A stretch of 56,442 bases of DNA from Marine Group I thaumarchaeote (GCA_013390745.1 JACASX010000007.1:1-56442); one strand, 5' to 3'. Shown: positions 8,197-16,673, numbered from the stretch's first letter. The notes: generated by a model not told the origin, from the sequence alone. A program made the numbers and translations.

Positions 8197-9483
8197 ATGA
8201 ACATTCTTTCCATTGGAGGATCTGATCCATCCTCGGGTGCTGGAATACAAAGTGACGTCAAAACATTTTCCAATCATAATGTCTATGGATTTACTGCTGT
8301 AACTGCAATTACTAGTCAGAATACAAGAAAAGTTACCTCAATTGAGCCTGTTTCTACTAAAAGCTTGAGGGCACAACTGGATTCAATTTTATCTGATTTC
8401 CATATTGATGCAATCAAAATTGGAATGGTTTACAATTCTCAAATAATAAAGGTAATTCATTCAAAGTTAAGAAATATCAAAGTTCCAATCGTTGTCGACC
8501 CCATAATAAAATCAACAACAGGTACAATGCTTCTTAAAAAAAGTGCACTGCGTGATTACAAAAAGATGATAATTCCCTTAGCGGATGTGATAACTCCAAA
8601 CAAGTATGAGGCAAAAGTTTTGTCAGGAACATCAAATACGAACAAATCTGCAAAAAAAATTCAAGCAATGGGTGCCAAATGTGTAATCATTACTGGCGCA
8701 ACTTCATCAAATAGTCAAATTTCTGATTTTGTTTTAGAAGAAAACAGGAAATATGTAATTTCTGGGAAGAAAATTTCTACTAGAAATCATGGTAGTGGGT
8801 GCAATTACTCTGCGTCAATTTCTGCCTCACTTGCAAAAGGAAATACAATCCATTATGCAGTAAAAACAGCTAAGGATTATGTTTACCAGTCCATAAGGAA
8901 TTCAAAAAATATTGGAAAAGGTGTGAATATTACTCATAAAAATATTTCAAATGGAATGAGGGAATTATCAGATTCGATCAATCACTTTAAGCAAATAAAA
9001 AATATTTACAAAATAATTCCAGAATGCCAGACAAACTTTGTTTTTGCTAAAAAAAACCCAAAAAGCGTTATGGATGTGTTAGGAGTATCCGGACGTCTAG
9101 TAAAATCAGGCAAAGAGGTTGTAACAGCTGGTGAGATTGTATATGGTGGTTCACAGCATGTTGGAACAGCAGTAATTCAGGTAAACAAAAAATTTTCGGA
9201 AATTCGTTCTGGTCTTAACATAAAATACGACCCAAAAATTATTTCAAAAGCAAAAAAATCAAGATACACTATTCTAAGTTATGACAGAACTAAGGAACCA
9301 AAAAAATCAAAACAAAAGGAAAACTCTTCCATTTCTTGGGGAATATCCAACTCTCTCAATGCAAAATCACCTGACGTAATTTATCATAAGGGTGACATAG
9401 GAAAAGAGCCAATGATTCTAATCTTTGGTAAAAATCCTGACGATGTAATAAGAAAGGTTTCAAAGCTAAGACCATATCACTAA
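8197..9483 (+). CDS. thiDN: HMP/HMP-P kinase fused to ThiN-type thiamine-phosphate synthase
   Basis: Residues 1-250 are ThiD: SIGGSDPSSGAGIQSDVKTF at the N-terminus, GMVYNSQII, VDPIIKSTTG, and the anion-hole motif RNHGSGCNYSAS before the C-terminal helices. This half phosphorylates HMP and HMP-P. Residues from about 260 to 428 match ThiN, the archaeal thiamine-phosphate synthase that replaces ThiE (ECQTNFVFA, GVSGRLVKSG, GGSQHVGTAV, SWGISNSL). The 428-residue fusion is the typical archaeal arrangement. With thiC next door the window encodes the pyrimidine branch and the coupling step. Confidence 0.95.
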   Translation: MNILSIGGSDPSSGAGIQSDVKTFSNHNVYGFTAVTAITSQNTRKVTSIEPVSTKSLRAQLDSILSDFHIDAIKIGMVYNSQIIKVIHSKLRNIKVPIVVDPIIKSTTGTMLLKKSALRDYKKMIIPLADVITPNKYEAKVLSGTSNTNKSAKKIQAMGAKCVIITGATSSNSQISDFVLEENRKYVISGKKISTRNHGSGCNYSASISASLAKGNTIHYAVKTAKDYVYQSIRNSKNIGKGVNITHKNISNGMRELSDSINHFKQIKNIYKIIPECQTNFVFAKKNPKSVMDVLGVSGRLVKSGKEVVTAGEIVYGGSQHVGTAVIQVNKKFSEIRSGLNIKYDPKIISKAKKSRYTILSYDRTKEPKKSKQKENSSISWGISNSLNAKSPDVIYHKGDIGKEPMILIFGKNPDDVIRKVSKLRPYH

Positions 9484-9531
9484 AAATTGTGTAACTTAAC
9501 ATAAATAGTCCTGCAATGAAAATACAAATTC

Positions 9532-10230
9532 ATGAAAGCTGTAATTCTTGCCGGTGGTTTGGGTACAAGGCTACGTCCACTTACTAATAAAAAACCAAAA
9601 CCAATGCTGCCTTTAGGTAAGAAACCACTATTGGAACATCTAATCAAGTGGATTAGAAAAAATGGTGTAAAAGATATCGTTCTATGTGTGAGTTACCTTC
9701 ACGAAACAATTGAAAAACATTTTGGGGACGGAAGTAAATTTGGTGTAAAAATTGAGTATGCTATATCAGGTAAACCGCTTGCTACTGCAGGACAGCTAAA
9801 AACTGCACAAAAGTTCATCGATGATACATTCGTTTGTGTTTATGGTGACTCGCTCTTCGATTTTAGCCTAAGAAACATGATAGCTGATCATAAAAAAAAG
9901 AAATCATTTATCACAATGAGTCTTTACGAACACAAAACATCCATCCAGTATGGAGTTATTGATACTAAAAATAATGGTAAAGTATTATCTTGGAACGAAA
10001 AACCTGAGATTAAATCAAAAATCAACATGGGTTGTTATGTCATGGAACCTACTACCTTGAACTTTATTCCTAAAAACAAAACACATGGAATGGATGATGT
10101 AATAAAAAAAGCAATTTCTAAGCGTAAAACTGTCAATAGCATACTGATAAAAAAGGGATTCGTAGATGTTGGTGACAAAAAAACTTATGAAAAATTAAGA
10201 TTAGAATATAAAAAACGAGGTAAGATTTGA
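9532..10230 (+). CDS. Sugar-phosphate nucleotidyltransferase
   Basis: The enzyme joins a sugar 1-phosphate to an NTP. The signature is the N-terminal MKAVILAGGLGTRLRPLT loop followed by KPKPMLPLGKKPLLEHLI. VYGDSLFDF contains the metal-binding Asp. NEKPEI and a Gly-Asp near the C-terminus (VDVGDKKTYEKL) are further family marks. At 232 residues it lacks the left-handed beta-helix acyltransferase domain of GlmU-type enzymes. The next gene, an acetyltransferase 6 bases away, suggests they serve one amino-sugar pathway. The sugar and the base cannot be read from sequence. Confidence 0.9.
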   Translation: MKAVILAGGLGTRLRPLTNKKPKPMLPLGKKPLLEHLIKWIRKNGVKDIVLCVSYLHETIEKHFGDGSKFGVKIEYAISGKPLATAGQLKTAQKFIDDTFVCVYGDSLFDFSLRNMIADHKKKKSFITMSLYEHKTSIQYGVIDTKNNGKVLSWNEKPEIKSKINMGCYVMEPTTLNFIPKNKTHGMDDVIKKAISKRKTVNSILIKKGFVDVGDKKTYEKLRLEYKKRGKI

Positions 10231-10236
10231 TTTAAT

Positions 10237-10674
10237 ATGTCAGAAATTGAAATTCGTGAAATTGAAGAAAATGATCTTGAGAAAGGATTTCTAGAAAGTT
10301 TAGATTTTTTAAGAAAGGCAAGTGATATTGATAAAAATAAAGCTAAGGAAATTTTGAAAAAAATAAAACAAAACCCAAATCATATAATCCATGTTGCGGT
10401 AGATGACAACAAAATTGTTGGCTCTACTACCTTATTCATTGAACAAAAATTTATTCATGATGGTGGATTTGTTGGTCATATTGAAGACGTAGTAGTAAGA
10501 AAAGATTACGAGGGAAAAGGAATTGGAATTAAACTTGTTATGTCCATGTTAGAACGTGCAAAAGAAAAAAATTGTTACAAAACAATTTTAGATTGCAAGG
10601 ATGATGTAAAGCAATTTTATGAGAGAATTGGATTTAAACATGAATCAAATGGCATGCGATATGATCACAATTAA
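10237..10674 (+). CDS. GNAT N-acetyltransferase resembling eukaryotic GNA1
   Basis: This is a GNAT-fold acetyl-CoA transferase of 145 residues. It resembles glucosamine-6-phosphate N-acetyltransferase GNA1: a KGFLESLDFL start like the eukaryotic N-terminus, then GHIEDVVV, the acetyl-CoA loop EGKGIG, KNCYKTILDC and FYERIGF. These segments occur in the same order in yeast and animal GNA1. With the nucleotidyltransferase just upstream, a role in UDP-GlcNAc or a related acetylated sugar nucleotide is plausible. The substrate is not proven; other GNAT substrates remain possible. ATG at 10237 is the only good start. Confidence 0.82.
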   Translation: MSEIEIREIEENDLEKGFLESLDFLRKASDIDKNKAKEILKKIKQNPNHIIHVAVDDNKIVGSTTLFIEQKFIHDGGFVGHIEDVVVRKDYEGKGIGIKLVMSMLERAKEKNCYKTILDCKDDVKQFYERIGFKHESNGMRYDHN

Positions 10675-11099
10675 AAATATTTTCTTGATCTTTTTTTAAT
10701 TCTAAACAAAAGTGCTCCTACCATTATAACTGGTATAGAAACAACCATGAATAGTGGCGGAGTTATAACGACAGTAAATACATGATAATCTTTGACTATG
10801 CTATCCAGCATCGTATATGTATAGGACATGCCAACTAACAATACAATGCCACCAGCAATTACCAGCCAACCAATTTGTTTTGATCCAAATTTCCTTCCAA
10901 TCATATAGGATGTACCAGACATGATCACTCCTGGTGCAACACCTATTGAGATAAATTGTAAAATTTTTGATTCAGGCTCAAAAAACTCAGTCAAGGTCGG
11001 GTCAGCCATAAAATTAAAAATCGAAATTATTTCTGCTACAAACATTGCATACAAACCAATACCTGCCATTGCAATGTAAGCCCCATACTGCATTTTCAT
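10671..11099 (-). CDS. Four-helix membrane protein of unknown function
   Basis: This 142-residue protein has four hydrophobic segments, at about 5-30, 48-68, 76-96 and 106-130, and a basic C-terminal tail (RIKKRSRKYF). I recognise no family signature. It lies between the convergent acetyltransferase gene, with a 4-base overlap, and the GalT-like gene upstream on the same strand. The 39-base gap allows co-transcription with that gene. No function is assigned. Confidence 0.75.
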   Translation of the reverse strand: MKMQYGAYIAMAGIGLYAMFVAEIISIFNFMADPTLTEFFEPESKILQFISIGVAPGVIMSGTSYMIGRKFGSKQIGWLVIAGGIVLLVGMSYTYTMLDSIVKDYHVFTVVITPPLFMVVSIPVIMVGALLFRIKKRSRKYF

Positions 11100-11138
11100 A
11101 TGAATGAAATTTTGTTATGGATAAATAAACTATTTTTA

Positions 11139-12155
11139 TTACTCTATTCCGACAAGATTCGCTAGCTCTTTTCTACATGCAGCGCCTAGTGCTTCAGCCG
11201 CCTTCTCGGGTGATATTGTATTAAGAAATACGCCATATCCTCGTTCAAGACCAGACCAATGTTCTGTTATGGGATATACCTCGATATGCCAATGAATTTG
11301 CCTGCTATTTTTCTTTTCGGGTGATAGATGAAATGCTAAATTAAATGATACATCCTTAATTTCTTTCGTCAAACCCCCAAGCGTTGACCTTAAAATTAAC
11401 GACAAATCGTTAATTTCTTTTTGAGATATTTTTGAGAAACTAGTGGAATGCTTTTTAGGACATATCCAAAATTCAAAAGGGTAAGAAGGTGCCCAAGGAC
11501 AAAATGCTATAAATCCTTCAGTTTGTAAGATTTGTCTTGGTCCACTAGTTTCAATATTTACTACCTGACACATAGGACATACACCCTTCTCATTAACTAT
11601 TTGATGCGAGGCTTCAGCTTCTTCATCAATTCTTGGAGGTAAAGTTGAAAAACTTACCATATTGATGTGTGAGTGTTCCACATTACTTCCAGACTCTTTA
11701 CCATGATTAACGAAAATAGTTACATATGTGACTCCTTTTTGTGTGTATAGCCACCTAAGTCTATCCTGAACCACAACCAAAACATTTGACAATTGTTCAG
11801 TGCTTATAGTAGCAAGAGTGTCTTTATGTTTAGGAGATACAACTACAATGTAATGATAGCCATATGCAGGTTCGCTATACAGAGGTCTATCACTATATGA
11901 ATTTTTAGTGGATATTGAAACAGTTGGTTCTTTACTTTCAAATACACGAACAGACCAATTTTTCACAAAAAAATCCTCGCTGTCCTGTAACCTTTGTAAC
12001 ATTCCATCTTTTGCAACAAGTGCTAATAATGATGGATTAGTCATAGATTCGTTACCAGGACAATATGGACATTTTTTGGTATTGGTATTTTTTTTTGTAG
12101 TTGGATGAACTATGACCTCACGTTCAAGAACATAGTCTTTCCTCATATCTCCCAT
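11139..12155 (-). CDS. GalT-like nucleotidyltransferase (HIT superfamily)
   Basis: The protein resembles galactose-1-phosphate uridylyltransferase, which swaps UMP between UDP-sugar and sugar 1-phosphate. Visible features are a zinc-type CPYCPGNE motif near residue 33, a second CPMC pair, the histidine-triad-like HSHIN (corresponding to the HPHxQ nucleotidylation site) and HWHIEVYP near the C-terminus. Length, 338 residues, suits GalT. It sits beside a sugar nucleotidyltransferase and a GNA1-like gene on the other strand. The actual sugar is uncertain, and some archaeal GalT homologues act as ADP- or other NDP-sugar transferases. Confidence 0.82.
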   Translation of the reverse strand: MGDMRKDYVLEREVIVHPTTKKNTNTKKCPYCPGNESMTNPSLLALVAKDGMLQRLQDSEDFFVKNWSVRVFESKEPTVSISTKNSYSDRPLYSEPAYGYHYIVVVSPKHKDTLATISTEQLSNVLVVVQDRLRWLYTQKGVTYVTIFVNHGKESGSNVEHSHINMVSFSTLPPRIDEEAEASHQIVNEKGVCPMCQVVNIETSGPRQILQTEGFIAFCPWAPSYPFEFWICPKKHSTSFSKISQKEINDLSLILRSTLGGLTKEIKDVSFNLAFHLSPEKKNSRQIHWHIEVYPITEHWSGLERGYGVFLNTISPEKAAEALGAACRKELANLVGIE

Positions 12156-12183
12156 AAGAAATAATGCAATTTTTGAGGGTTAA

Positions 12184-12200
12184 AATCTTTTCAAAAGATT
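12184..12200. repeat. Perfect 8-bp inverted repeat upstream of galT-like gene and apgM
   Basis: AATCTTTT and AAAAGATT flank a single C, forming a perfect palindrome in the 110-base gap between two divergent genes. Position and symmetry would suit a dimeric regulator site. It could equally be chance in AT-rich DNA. Confidence 0.3.
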
Positions 12201-12288
12201 GTATGTAGATAATTATTTCTAAGATCGCTGTCTTAATTACAAGTTTTTAAGCATCACATCGATTTCATGAAAATAGGGGTGGAGAAAA

Positions 12289-13569
12289 ATCGCTGATAAT
12301 AATCATGTTAAGATAATCTATGTTTTGTTAGATGGTGTCGGTGATCTACCACATCCAGACTTGGCAGGGAAGACACCGCTTGAGGCTGCAACGACAAAAA
12401 ACATGGATGTGTTAGCAAAAAATGGTATTATGGGTCAGGTTATATCAGTTGGAAAGGGTATAGCGCCAGAATCAGACATTGCTGTCTTTAACATGCTAGG
12501 GTACAAGTTTCAACATTCTGACTATGCAGGAAGAGGTGTAGTTGAGGCAATTGGAATTGGGATTGATTTTAAGGATGGTGATTTGGCATTGCGTGGTAAT
12601 TTCGCTACATTAGACAATGAGGGAAAAATTATTGATCGGCGAGCAGGTAGAAAAATTGAGAGAGAAGACGTAGAAGAAATTTCAAAAGAAATTGAAAAAG
12701 AAATCAAATTTTCAAACCCTAATGCATCTGTAGTCGTGGCTCCAACAGTTGGACATAGAGTTACTGTAAGATTGAGAGACGGCAAACCACTTTCCTCAGA
12801 AATTTCTAATACTGATCCGGCTTATGGACGAGTAGATGGAATGGGAATTGCAAAGGCAGTGAGTGATTTTATGAAAATAGAAAAATGTATTCCTCTAGAA
12901 CAGACAGAAGATGCAATTAGTGCGGCAAATTTGGTAAATGAGTTTACTGAACAATCATTAGAAATAATGAAAAAAAGTGATGTTAATAAAAGGAGATCAC
13001 AAAAAAATAAAAAGTTACTAAATAGTATATTGTTAAGAGATGCTGGTAACAAATATCCAAATGTAAAACCAATTAATGATTTGCATTCTATGAATTTTTC
13101 ATGTATAGTTGACATGCCAGTAGAGATTGGTATTTCCAATATTCTTAAAATGAGGACATACAATGCTGGTGGTCTAACTGATTATGAAGAGAAAGCTAGT
13201 GTTGCGGCACAGGCAATGGAAACTGAGAATGCCATATATGTACACTTGAAGGGACCTGACGAGTTTGGACATGATGGTGATGCAATTGGCAAAATGAAAA
13301 ATATTGAAGAGATTGATAAGCGCTTTTTTGGAACTTTGCTAGATCATATAGACGTATCAAAGGTTGCAGTAATGATATCAGCAGATCATTCTACACCAAG
13401 TATCCATAAAGGACATAGTGCTGATCCAGTTCCTGTGTTAATTTCTGGCGATATGATAACAAACGATGATACACAGCGTTTCACTGAGGCAGAGGCCAAA
13501 AAGGGTGCAATTGGATTAATTGAGGGCGCACAGGTAGTAAAAACTGGAATAGATCTGTTTAAAACGTAA
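12289..13569 (+). CDS. apgM: Cofactor-independent phosphoglycerate mutase, archaeal type
   Basis: The enzyme interconverts 3- and 2-phosphoglycerate. Family marks are LDGVGDLPHP with the metal-binding Asp, KTPLEAA, the catalytic-Ser region APESDIAVF, HLKGPDEFGHDGD, and SADHSTPS. The total of about 426 residues fits apgM. The start is odd. The first beta-strand (VKIIYVLLDG) lies upstream of the first usable codon, TTG 12325, and the frame is open back to a stop at 12274-12276 without ATG, GTG or TTG. I mark ATC at 12289, 5 bases after a GGTGGA ribosome-binding-like site, as the probable start. A one-base indel in the A-run at 12285-12289 joining ATG 12267 is the alternative. Confidence 0.88.
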   Translation: MADNNHVKIIYVLLDGVGDLPHPDLAGKTPLEAATTKNMDVLAKNGIMGQVISVGKGIAPESDIAVFNMLGYKFQHSDYAGRGVVEAIGIGIDFKDGDLALRGNFATLDNEGKIIDRRAGRKIEREDVEEISKEIEKEIKFSNPNASVVVAPTVGHRVTVRLRDGKPLSSEISNTDPAYGRVDGMGIAKAVSDFMKIEKCIPLEQTEDAISAANLVNEFTEQSLEIMKKSDVNKRRSQKNKKLLNSILLRDAGNKYPNVKPINDLHSMNFSCIVDMPVEIGISNILKMRTYNAGGLTDYEEKASVAAQAMETENAIYVHLKGPDEFGHDGDAIGKMKNIEEIDKRFFGTLLDHIDVSKVAVMISADHSTPSIHKGHSADPVPVLISGDMITNDDTQRFTEAEAKKGAIGLIEGAQVVKTGIDLFKT

Positions 13570-14143
13570 AAGTGAAGATTTCTTTTTTATCTAACATTTC
13601 AATGATTTTTTGTTTAACCCTATCAACATTAATTTTATAATACTCACCTGATTTGTTATGTAATTTTTTCAGCGCACGACCAAGTACTGAAAGACATACT
13701 ACATTTTCATATTTCTGATAATGCACAAGTGCTGCAGCAACTAGTATTAATCCTTGAATTAGCTCTTTTTCATCACCTGTACATTGTTTCCATGCACCCT
13801 CTAATGCTTCATGACATTCCCAAAATCTTTCATTATTAAAATAAAAAATTCCATCTTTAATCAATTGATTTTTTTCAATTTCTTCTTCAACAATATGTCT
13901 GGAATGATCAATCTGTCCAATTGAAACTAGTTTTTCTACCAACAATTCAAGGTTATTTTTATGCACTGTAACATCTAATTCAATGAATTTGCTAGATACT
14001 CTACAATCACGAATGGTTACGGTCATTCCATAAGTTAGATCACGTGAATTGGAATGAATAGTTTTTGCATCTTTTGGTGTATAATCAGAATTTTTCAAGT
14101 GTACCATAAATCTGTCCATAATTTTTTTCTGTAGTGATTTCAT
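13559..14143 (-). CDS. DUF309-containing protein
   Basis: The C-terminal half (from about residue 105) carries the DUF309 helical signature, FNNERFWECHEALEGAW followed by ELIQGLILVAAALVHYQ. The N-terminal 100 residues form a mixed domain I do not recognise (HLKNSDYTPKDAK, TYGMTVTIRDC). DUF309 has no established activity; in bacteria it is often a stand-alone predicted metal-dependent protein. An ATG at 14332 exists, but that start would run through the rps24e gene. I take the ATG at 14143, about 30 bases from the shared TATA element. The 3' end overlaps the convergent apgM by 11 bases. Confidence 0.75.
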   Translation of the reverse strand: MKSLQKKIMDRFMVHLKNSDYTPKDAKTIHSNSRDLTYGMTVTIRDCRVSSKFIELDVTVHKNNLELLVEKLVSIGQIDHSRHIVEEEIEKNQLIKDGIFYFNNERFWECHEALEGAWKQCTGDEKELIQGLILVAAALVHYQKYENVVCLSVLGRALKKLHNKSGEYYKINVDRVKQKIIEMLDKKEIFTFTF

Positions 14144-14166
14144 AAATTTGTTGATATTAGGTTGAA

Positions 14167-14177
14167 GGTTTATATGA
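14167..14177. promoter_or_regulatory. Shared, near-symmetric TATA element for rps24e and the DUF309 gene
   Basis: The element TTTATATGAAA reads as a TATA box on either strand. It is centred about 27 bases upstream of the rps24e ATG (14199) and about 29 bases upstream of the divergent ATG at 14143. A single box could serve both leaderless genes. Confidence 0.45.
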
Positions 14178-14198
14178 AATACTCGAAGGATTTGAAAC

Positions 14199-14585
14199 AT
14201 GTCAATGATTGAGACGTTAAGTGATGAAAAGAACTCATTTTTATCTAGACGAGAGATTATTTGTGATTTTAAGGGACTAGGAGGAAAACTCAAAAAACTA
14301 GAAGCGGTAGAGATGGTTACTAAAGAATTCAAATTAGATGGAAAAATTGTAATTCCAATTAAATTACAAAATCATACTGGTCAGCCAAAAATTACTGGTA
14401 TATTTTATGTATATGATGATGAAAAACTTGCAAGAGAACATGTAGATCCTACTATTTTTGCTCGTTTGGATAAAGCTAAAAGTCCTAAAGAAGAGGAAAA
14501 AGATGCAGATGCAAAACCAGCAAAGGCAGATGCATCTGTTGATAAACCTGATACAAAAACAAAAGACAAAAGTGAAGATAACTAA
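14199..14585 (+). CDS. rps24e: Ribosomal protein S24e
   Basis: This small-subunit protein is shared by archaea and eukaryotes. The S24e core is visible: IETLSDEKNSFLSRREI at the N-terminus (the DKxNPLLxRRE pattern), a two-strand hairpin region and ITGIFYVYDDEKLA near residue 70. The last 30 residues are a charged Lys/Asp/Glu/Pro tail (SPKEEEKDADAKPAK) longer than in many archaea and likely disordered. ATG at 14199 lies about 27 bases from a TATA element, suggesting a leaderless message. The stop overlaps the rps27ae start by one base. Confidence 0.92.
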   Translation: MSMIETLSDEKNSFLSRREIICDFKGLGGKLKKLEAVEMVTKEFKLDGKIVIPIKLQNHTGQPKITGIFYVYDDEKLAREHVDPTIFARLDKAKSPKEEEKDADAKPAKADASVDKPDTKTKDKSEDN

Positions 14586-14755
14586 TGGCTGGAAAAAAAG
14601 GACTTAGTCCAAGTGTTTACAAATACTATAAAATAGATGGTGAAAAAGTATCTAAAACGCATAAGAATTGTTCTCGCTGTGGCAAGGGTGTTTTCATGTC
14701 AGAACACAAAGACCGAAGAACCTGCGGTAAATGTGGCTTGACAGAATTTTTCTAA
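14585..14755 (+). CDS. rps27ae: Ribosomal protein S27ae
   Basis: This is a 56-residue zinc-ribbon protein of the small subunit. It begins MAGKKGLSPSVYKYYKIDG and has CSRCGKG followed by CGKCGL, the four zinc-binding cysteines (29, 32, 47, 50). The length matches archaeal S27ae. The ATG overlaps the rps24e stop (TAATG), the classic archaeal S24e-S27ae pair. The stop is TAA at 14753-14755, overlapping the end of the convergent metalloprotease-like gene by 4 bases. Confidence 0.95.
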   Translation: MAGKKGLSPSVYKYYKIDGEKVSKTHKNCSRCGKGVFMSEHKDRRTCGKCGLTEFF

Positions 14756-15459
14756 TAAAGTCTTTTTTTTCTTAACTTTGATACCTTTAATTCAAAACTT
14801 TCAATTTTTGAGATAAGGTTAGGCGCCAGTCTCATTTTTGAAATTAAATCTGGTGATAATTTTGTAATGTTAGTATCTAATGTGATATTTGTTACAGGTA
14901 GATTTTTTTCAATCCAGTGTTTTATCACCTTATCCTCAAGTTTATAATCTCTAAATCCTGACGGAAATTTTTTTGTTATGTGTAAAAGTAATGTCTTATC
15001 ACTAAATACTGCACGTGGCTCAAATAATCTTTCACTATCTGTATAAACATTTTCAAAAAGATTTGCCGAAATTTCATCAGAGATTAATTCCATATTAGAA
15101 ATTTTACGCATTAATTCTAAATAATGTAAAAATTCGTGTGCCAAAATTGCATGTATTGTCCCCTTCAAACCATATGCCACTAGCGGTGCAGATATCTGAA
15201 TAACAACTTGTAAAGTATTTTTTGTAACGACAGGAATTGTTCTTGCAAATAATATGCCATATTCGAACGAATTTGTACCTGACGAAGATATAGTTACAGA
15301 AGGTTCAACATATGCTAGAGGAAAATCAACGCCAGAAGCTTTCTCTATTCTAGAAATGCCAGAAACTACATTTGAAAACCGTTTGACTATTAAGGAATAT
15401 TCTTTTTTTGGCAAAATGCCATTCTGAAGTGCGTTTCTAACTTTTAGTAAGGGGTTCAA
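14752..15459 (-). CDS. Putative zinc metallopeptidase-like protein (HEFLHYLE motif)
   Basis: This 235-residue protein has a single zincin-type HExxH motif in AHEFLHYLE at about residue 107, following a small-residue/hydrophobic segment (GTIHAILA). An acidic segment downstream (LISDEISANLFE) could hold a third metal ligand. That pattern suggests a cytosolic zinc peptidase, but I see no match to a named family. No signal peptide is evident. It converges on rps27ae with a 4-base overlap, and pus10 lies upstream on the same strand. Function remains inferred from one motif. Confidence 0.65.
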   Translation of the reverse strand: MNPLLKVRNALQNGILPKKEYSLIVKRFSNVVSGISRIEKASGVDFPLAYVEPSVTISSSGTNSFEYGILFARTIPVVTKNTLQVVIQISAPLVAYGLKGTIHAILAHEFLHYLELMRKISNMELISDEISANLFENVYTDSERLFEPRAVFSDKTLLLHITKKFPSGFRDYKLEDKVIKHWIEKNLPVTNITLDTNITKLSPDLISKMRLAPNLISKIESFELKVSKLRKKRLY

Positions 15460-15512
15460 TGTTGAAAATCATTATTTTAACTAAAAAAATGTTAATCATA
15501 ATCTATGATTAA

Positions 15513-16673
15513 TTATTTTGACAAGTAGATTTGATTAATATCAAATTTTTCGCAAGAGCATTGTATACCTAAAATACTGCTTATGTTAGGAATAATGTTA
15601 AATCCGTCAACAAAACGTTTTATGGGTAAACCGCCATCTGCCTCTATCTCAACAGTAAATGATTGTAAAGAATTTTTTTTATATTTTAATTTGTGAATTG
15701 TCCTTTTATGCTGTTTATTATTAGAGTCAGTAATTTCAATTGGGACAGTAACAAGTTGTTTTAACCTTTTCAGTTTATTGGATGAAATACCATTTTTTGC
15801 CAAGACTAGCATCTTTATTTTAGATTTAAAGCGAATTGAGCCATTTGGAATATGATCTATCTTCCTTAATGCATGGATCATAATTTCATCAAGGTTGGAT
15901 TTTTTTGCTAGTCTAACATTTCGTTTTTTTGGAGACAATAATTTCGCAAAAAACGGTCTTCCATTGCCCATAACAAGGCTTGTTTTATCTTCGCCGCCTA
16001 TCCAAGTAAACTTGACTTGATCTGTCTCAAATTTTTCATAAAGAAATTTAGATATTTTACCTTCAACGCTATCAAATGAAACTATCCCATGATTATTGCA
16101 AAAAATACATCCCTTACCTTTACAGTCTTGACATGATTCCTCTTTTTGAGGTAAGCCTCTCTTATCTTTAATATATTTTCCATACAAAAATATGGGTTTT
16201 GTTTTCACATTACATTGTTCAGTTTTAAAATTAATTGTAAATGTGATATCAGCTAAAAGATGATCAATGCGTTTCCTTGTTTTACTTACAAATTTTTTCC
16301 CAAGTTCTCTTGTTACCGCTGTTTTTATCCCATCAACACCATGAAGATGAAACTTTGATCGTAGTTTATCATCCCTTTCAATAATAGATTGTTTTAAGAT
16401 TGCACCAACTGTGAAAGTAGAGAATTCATATCCCATTGACGTGTTCTGCATCATTTTTACATAAAGATCCGCGTTAGAGAGTAAGTTTTTACAAATATAG
16501 CATTTTGTTACAGCTCTAGAATTTATTGAATTTCTAATTTTATTACCCAGCCTTTTCCCTGATGAGAGATGGGTAGAATTAATGAAAAATCTTCCTAAAC
16601 AATTATCACATAAATCACATTCCTTAAGAATGGATTTTGATTGATGTATGATTTTATCGTGTTCTTCCGACAT
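15513..16673 (-). CDS. pus10: tRNA pseudouridine synthase Pus10
   Basis: Archaeal Pus10 makes pseudouridine 54 and 55 in the T-loop of tRNA. The N-terminus has zinc-binding CDLCDNC and a later CYIC pair, the THUMP-containing part follows, and the catalytic region shows GGEDKTSLVMGNGRPF with the candidate catalytic Asp in GGED. The stretch CQDCKGKGCIFC near residue 190 is an additional cysteine cluster. Length is about 386 residues, as expected. I prefer the ATG at 16673 (MSEEHDK), about 30 bases from an AT-rich promoter-like stretch. An in-frame ATG at 16688 adds five residues. Confidence 0.9.
   Translation of the reverse strand: MSEEHDKIIHQSKSILKECDLCDNCLGRFFINSTHLSSGKRLGNKIRNSINSRAVTKCYICKNLLSNADLYVKMMQNTSMGYEFSTFTVGAILKQSIIERDDKLRSKFHLHGVDGIKTAVTRELGKKFVSKTRKRIDHLLADITFTINFKTEQCNVKTKPIFLYGKYIKDKRGLPQKEESCQDCKGKGCIFCNNHGIVSFDSVEGKISKFLYEKFETDQVKFTWIGGEDKTSLVMGNGRPFFAKLLSPKKRNVRLAKKSNLDEIMIHALRKIDHIPNGSIRFKSKIKMLVLAKNGISSNKLKRLKQLVTVPIEITDSNNKQHKRTIHKLKYKKNSLQSFTVEIEADGGLPIKRFVDGFNIIPNISSILGIQCSCEKFDINQIYLSK

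Noticed and set aside
14144-14332. Longer N-terminus of the DUF309 protein from ATG 14332
   Set aside because: The added part would run antisense through the 5' end of rps24e and reads like a non-coding shadow; the ATG at 14143 has a well-placed TATA element.
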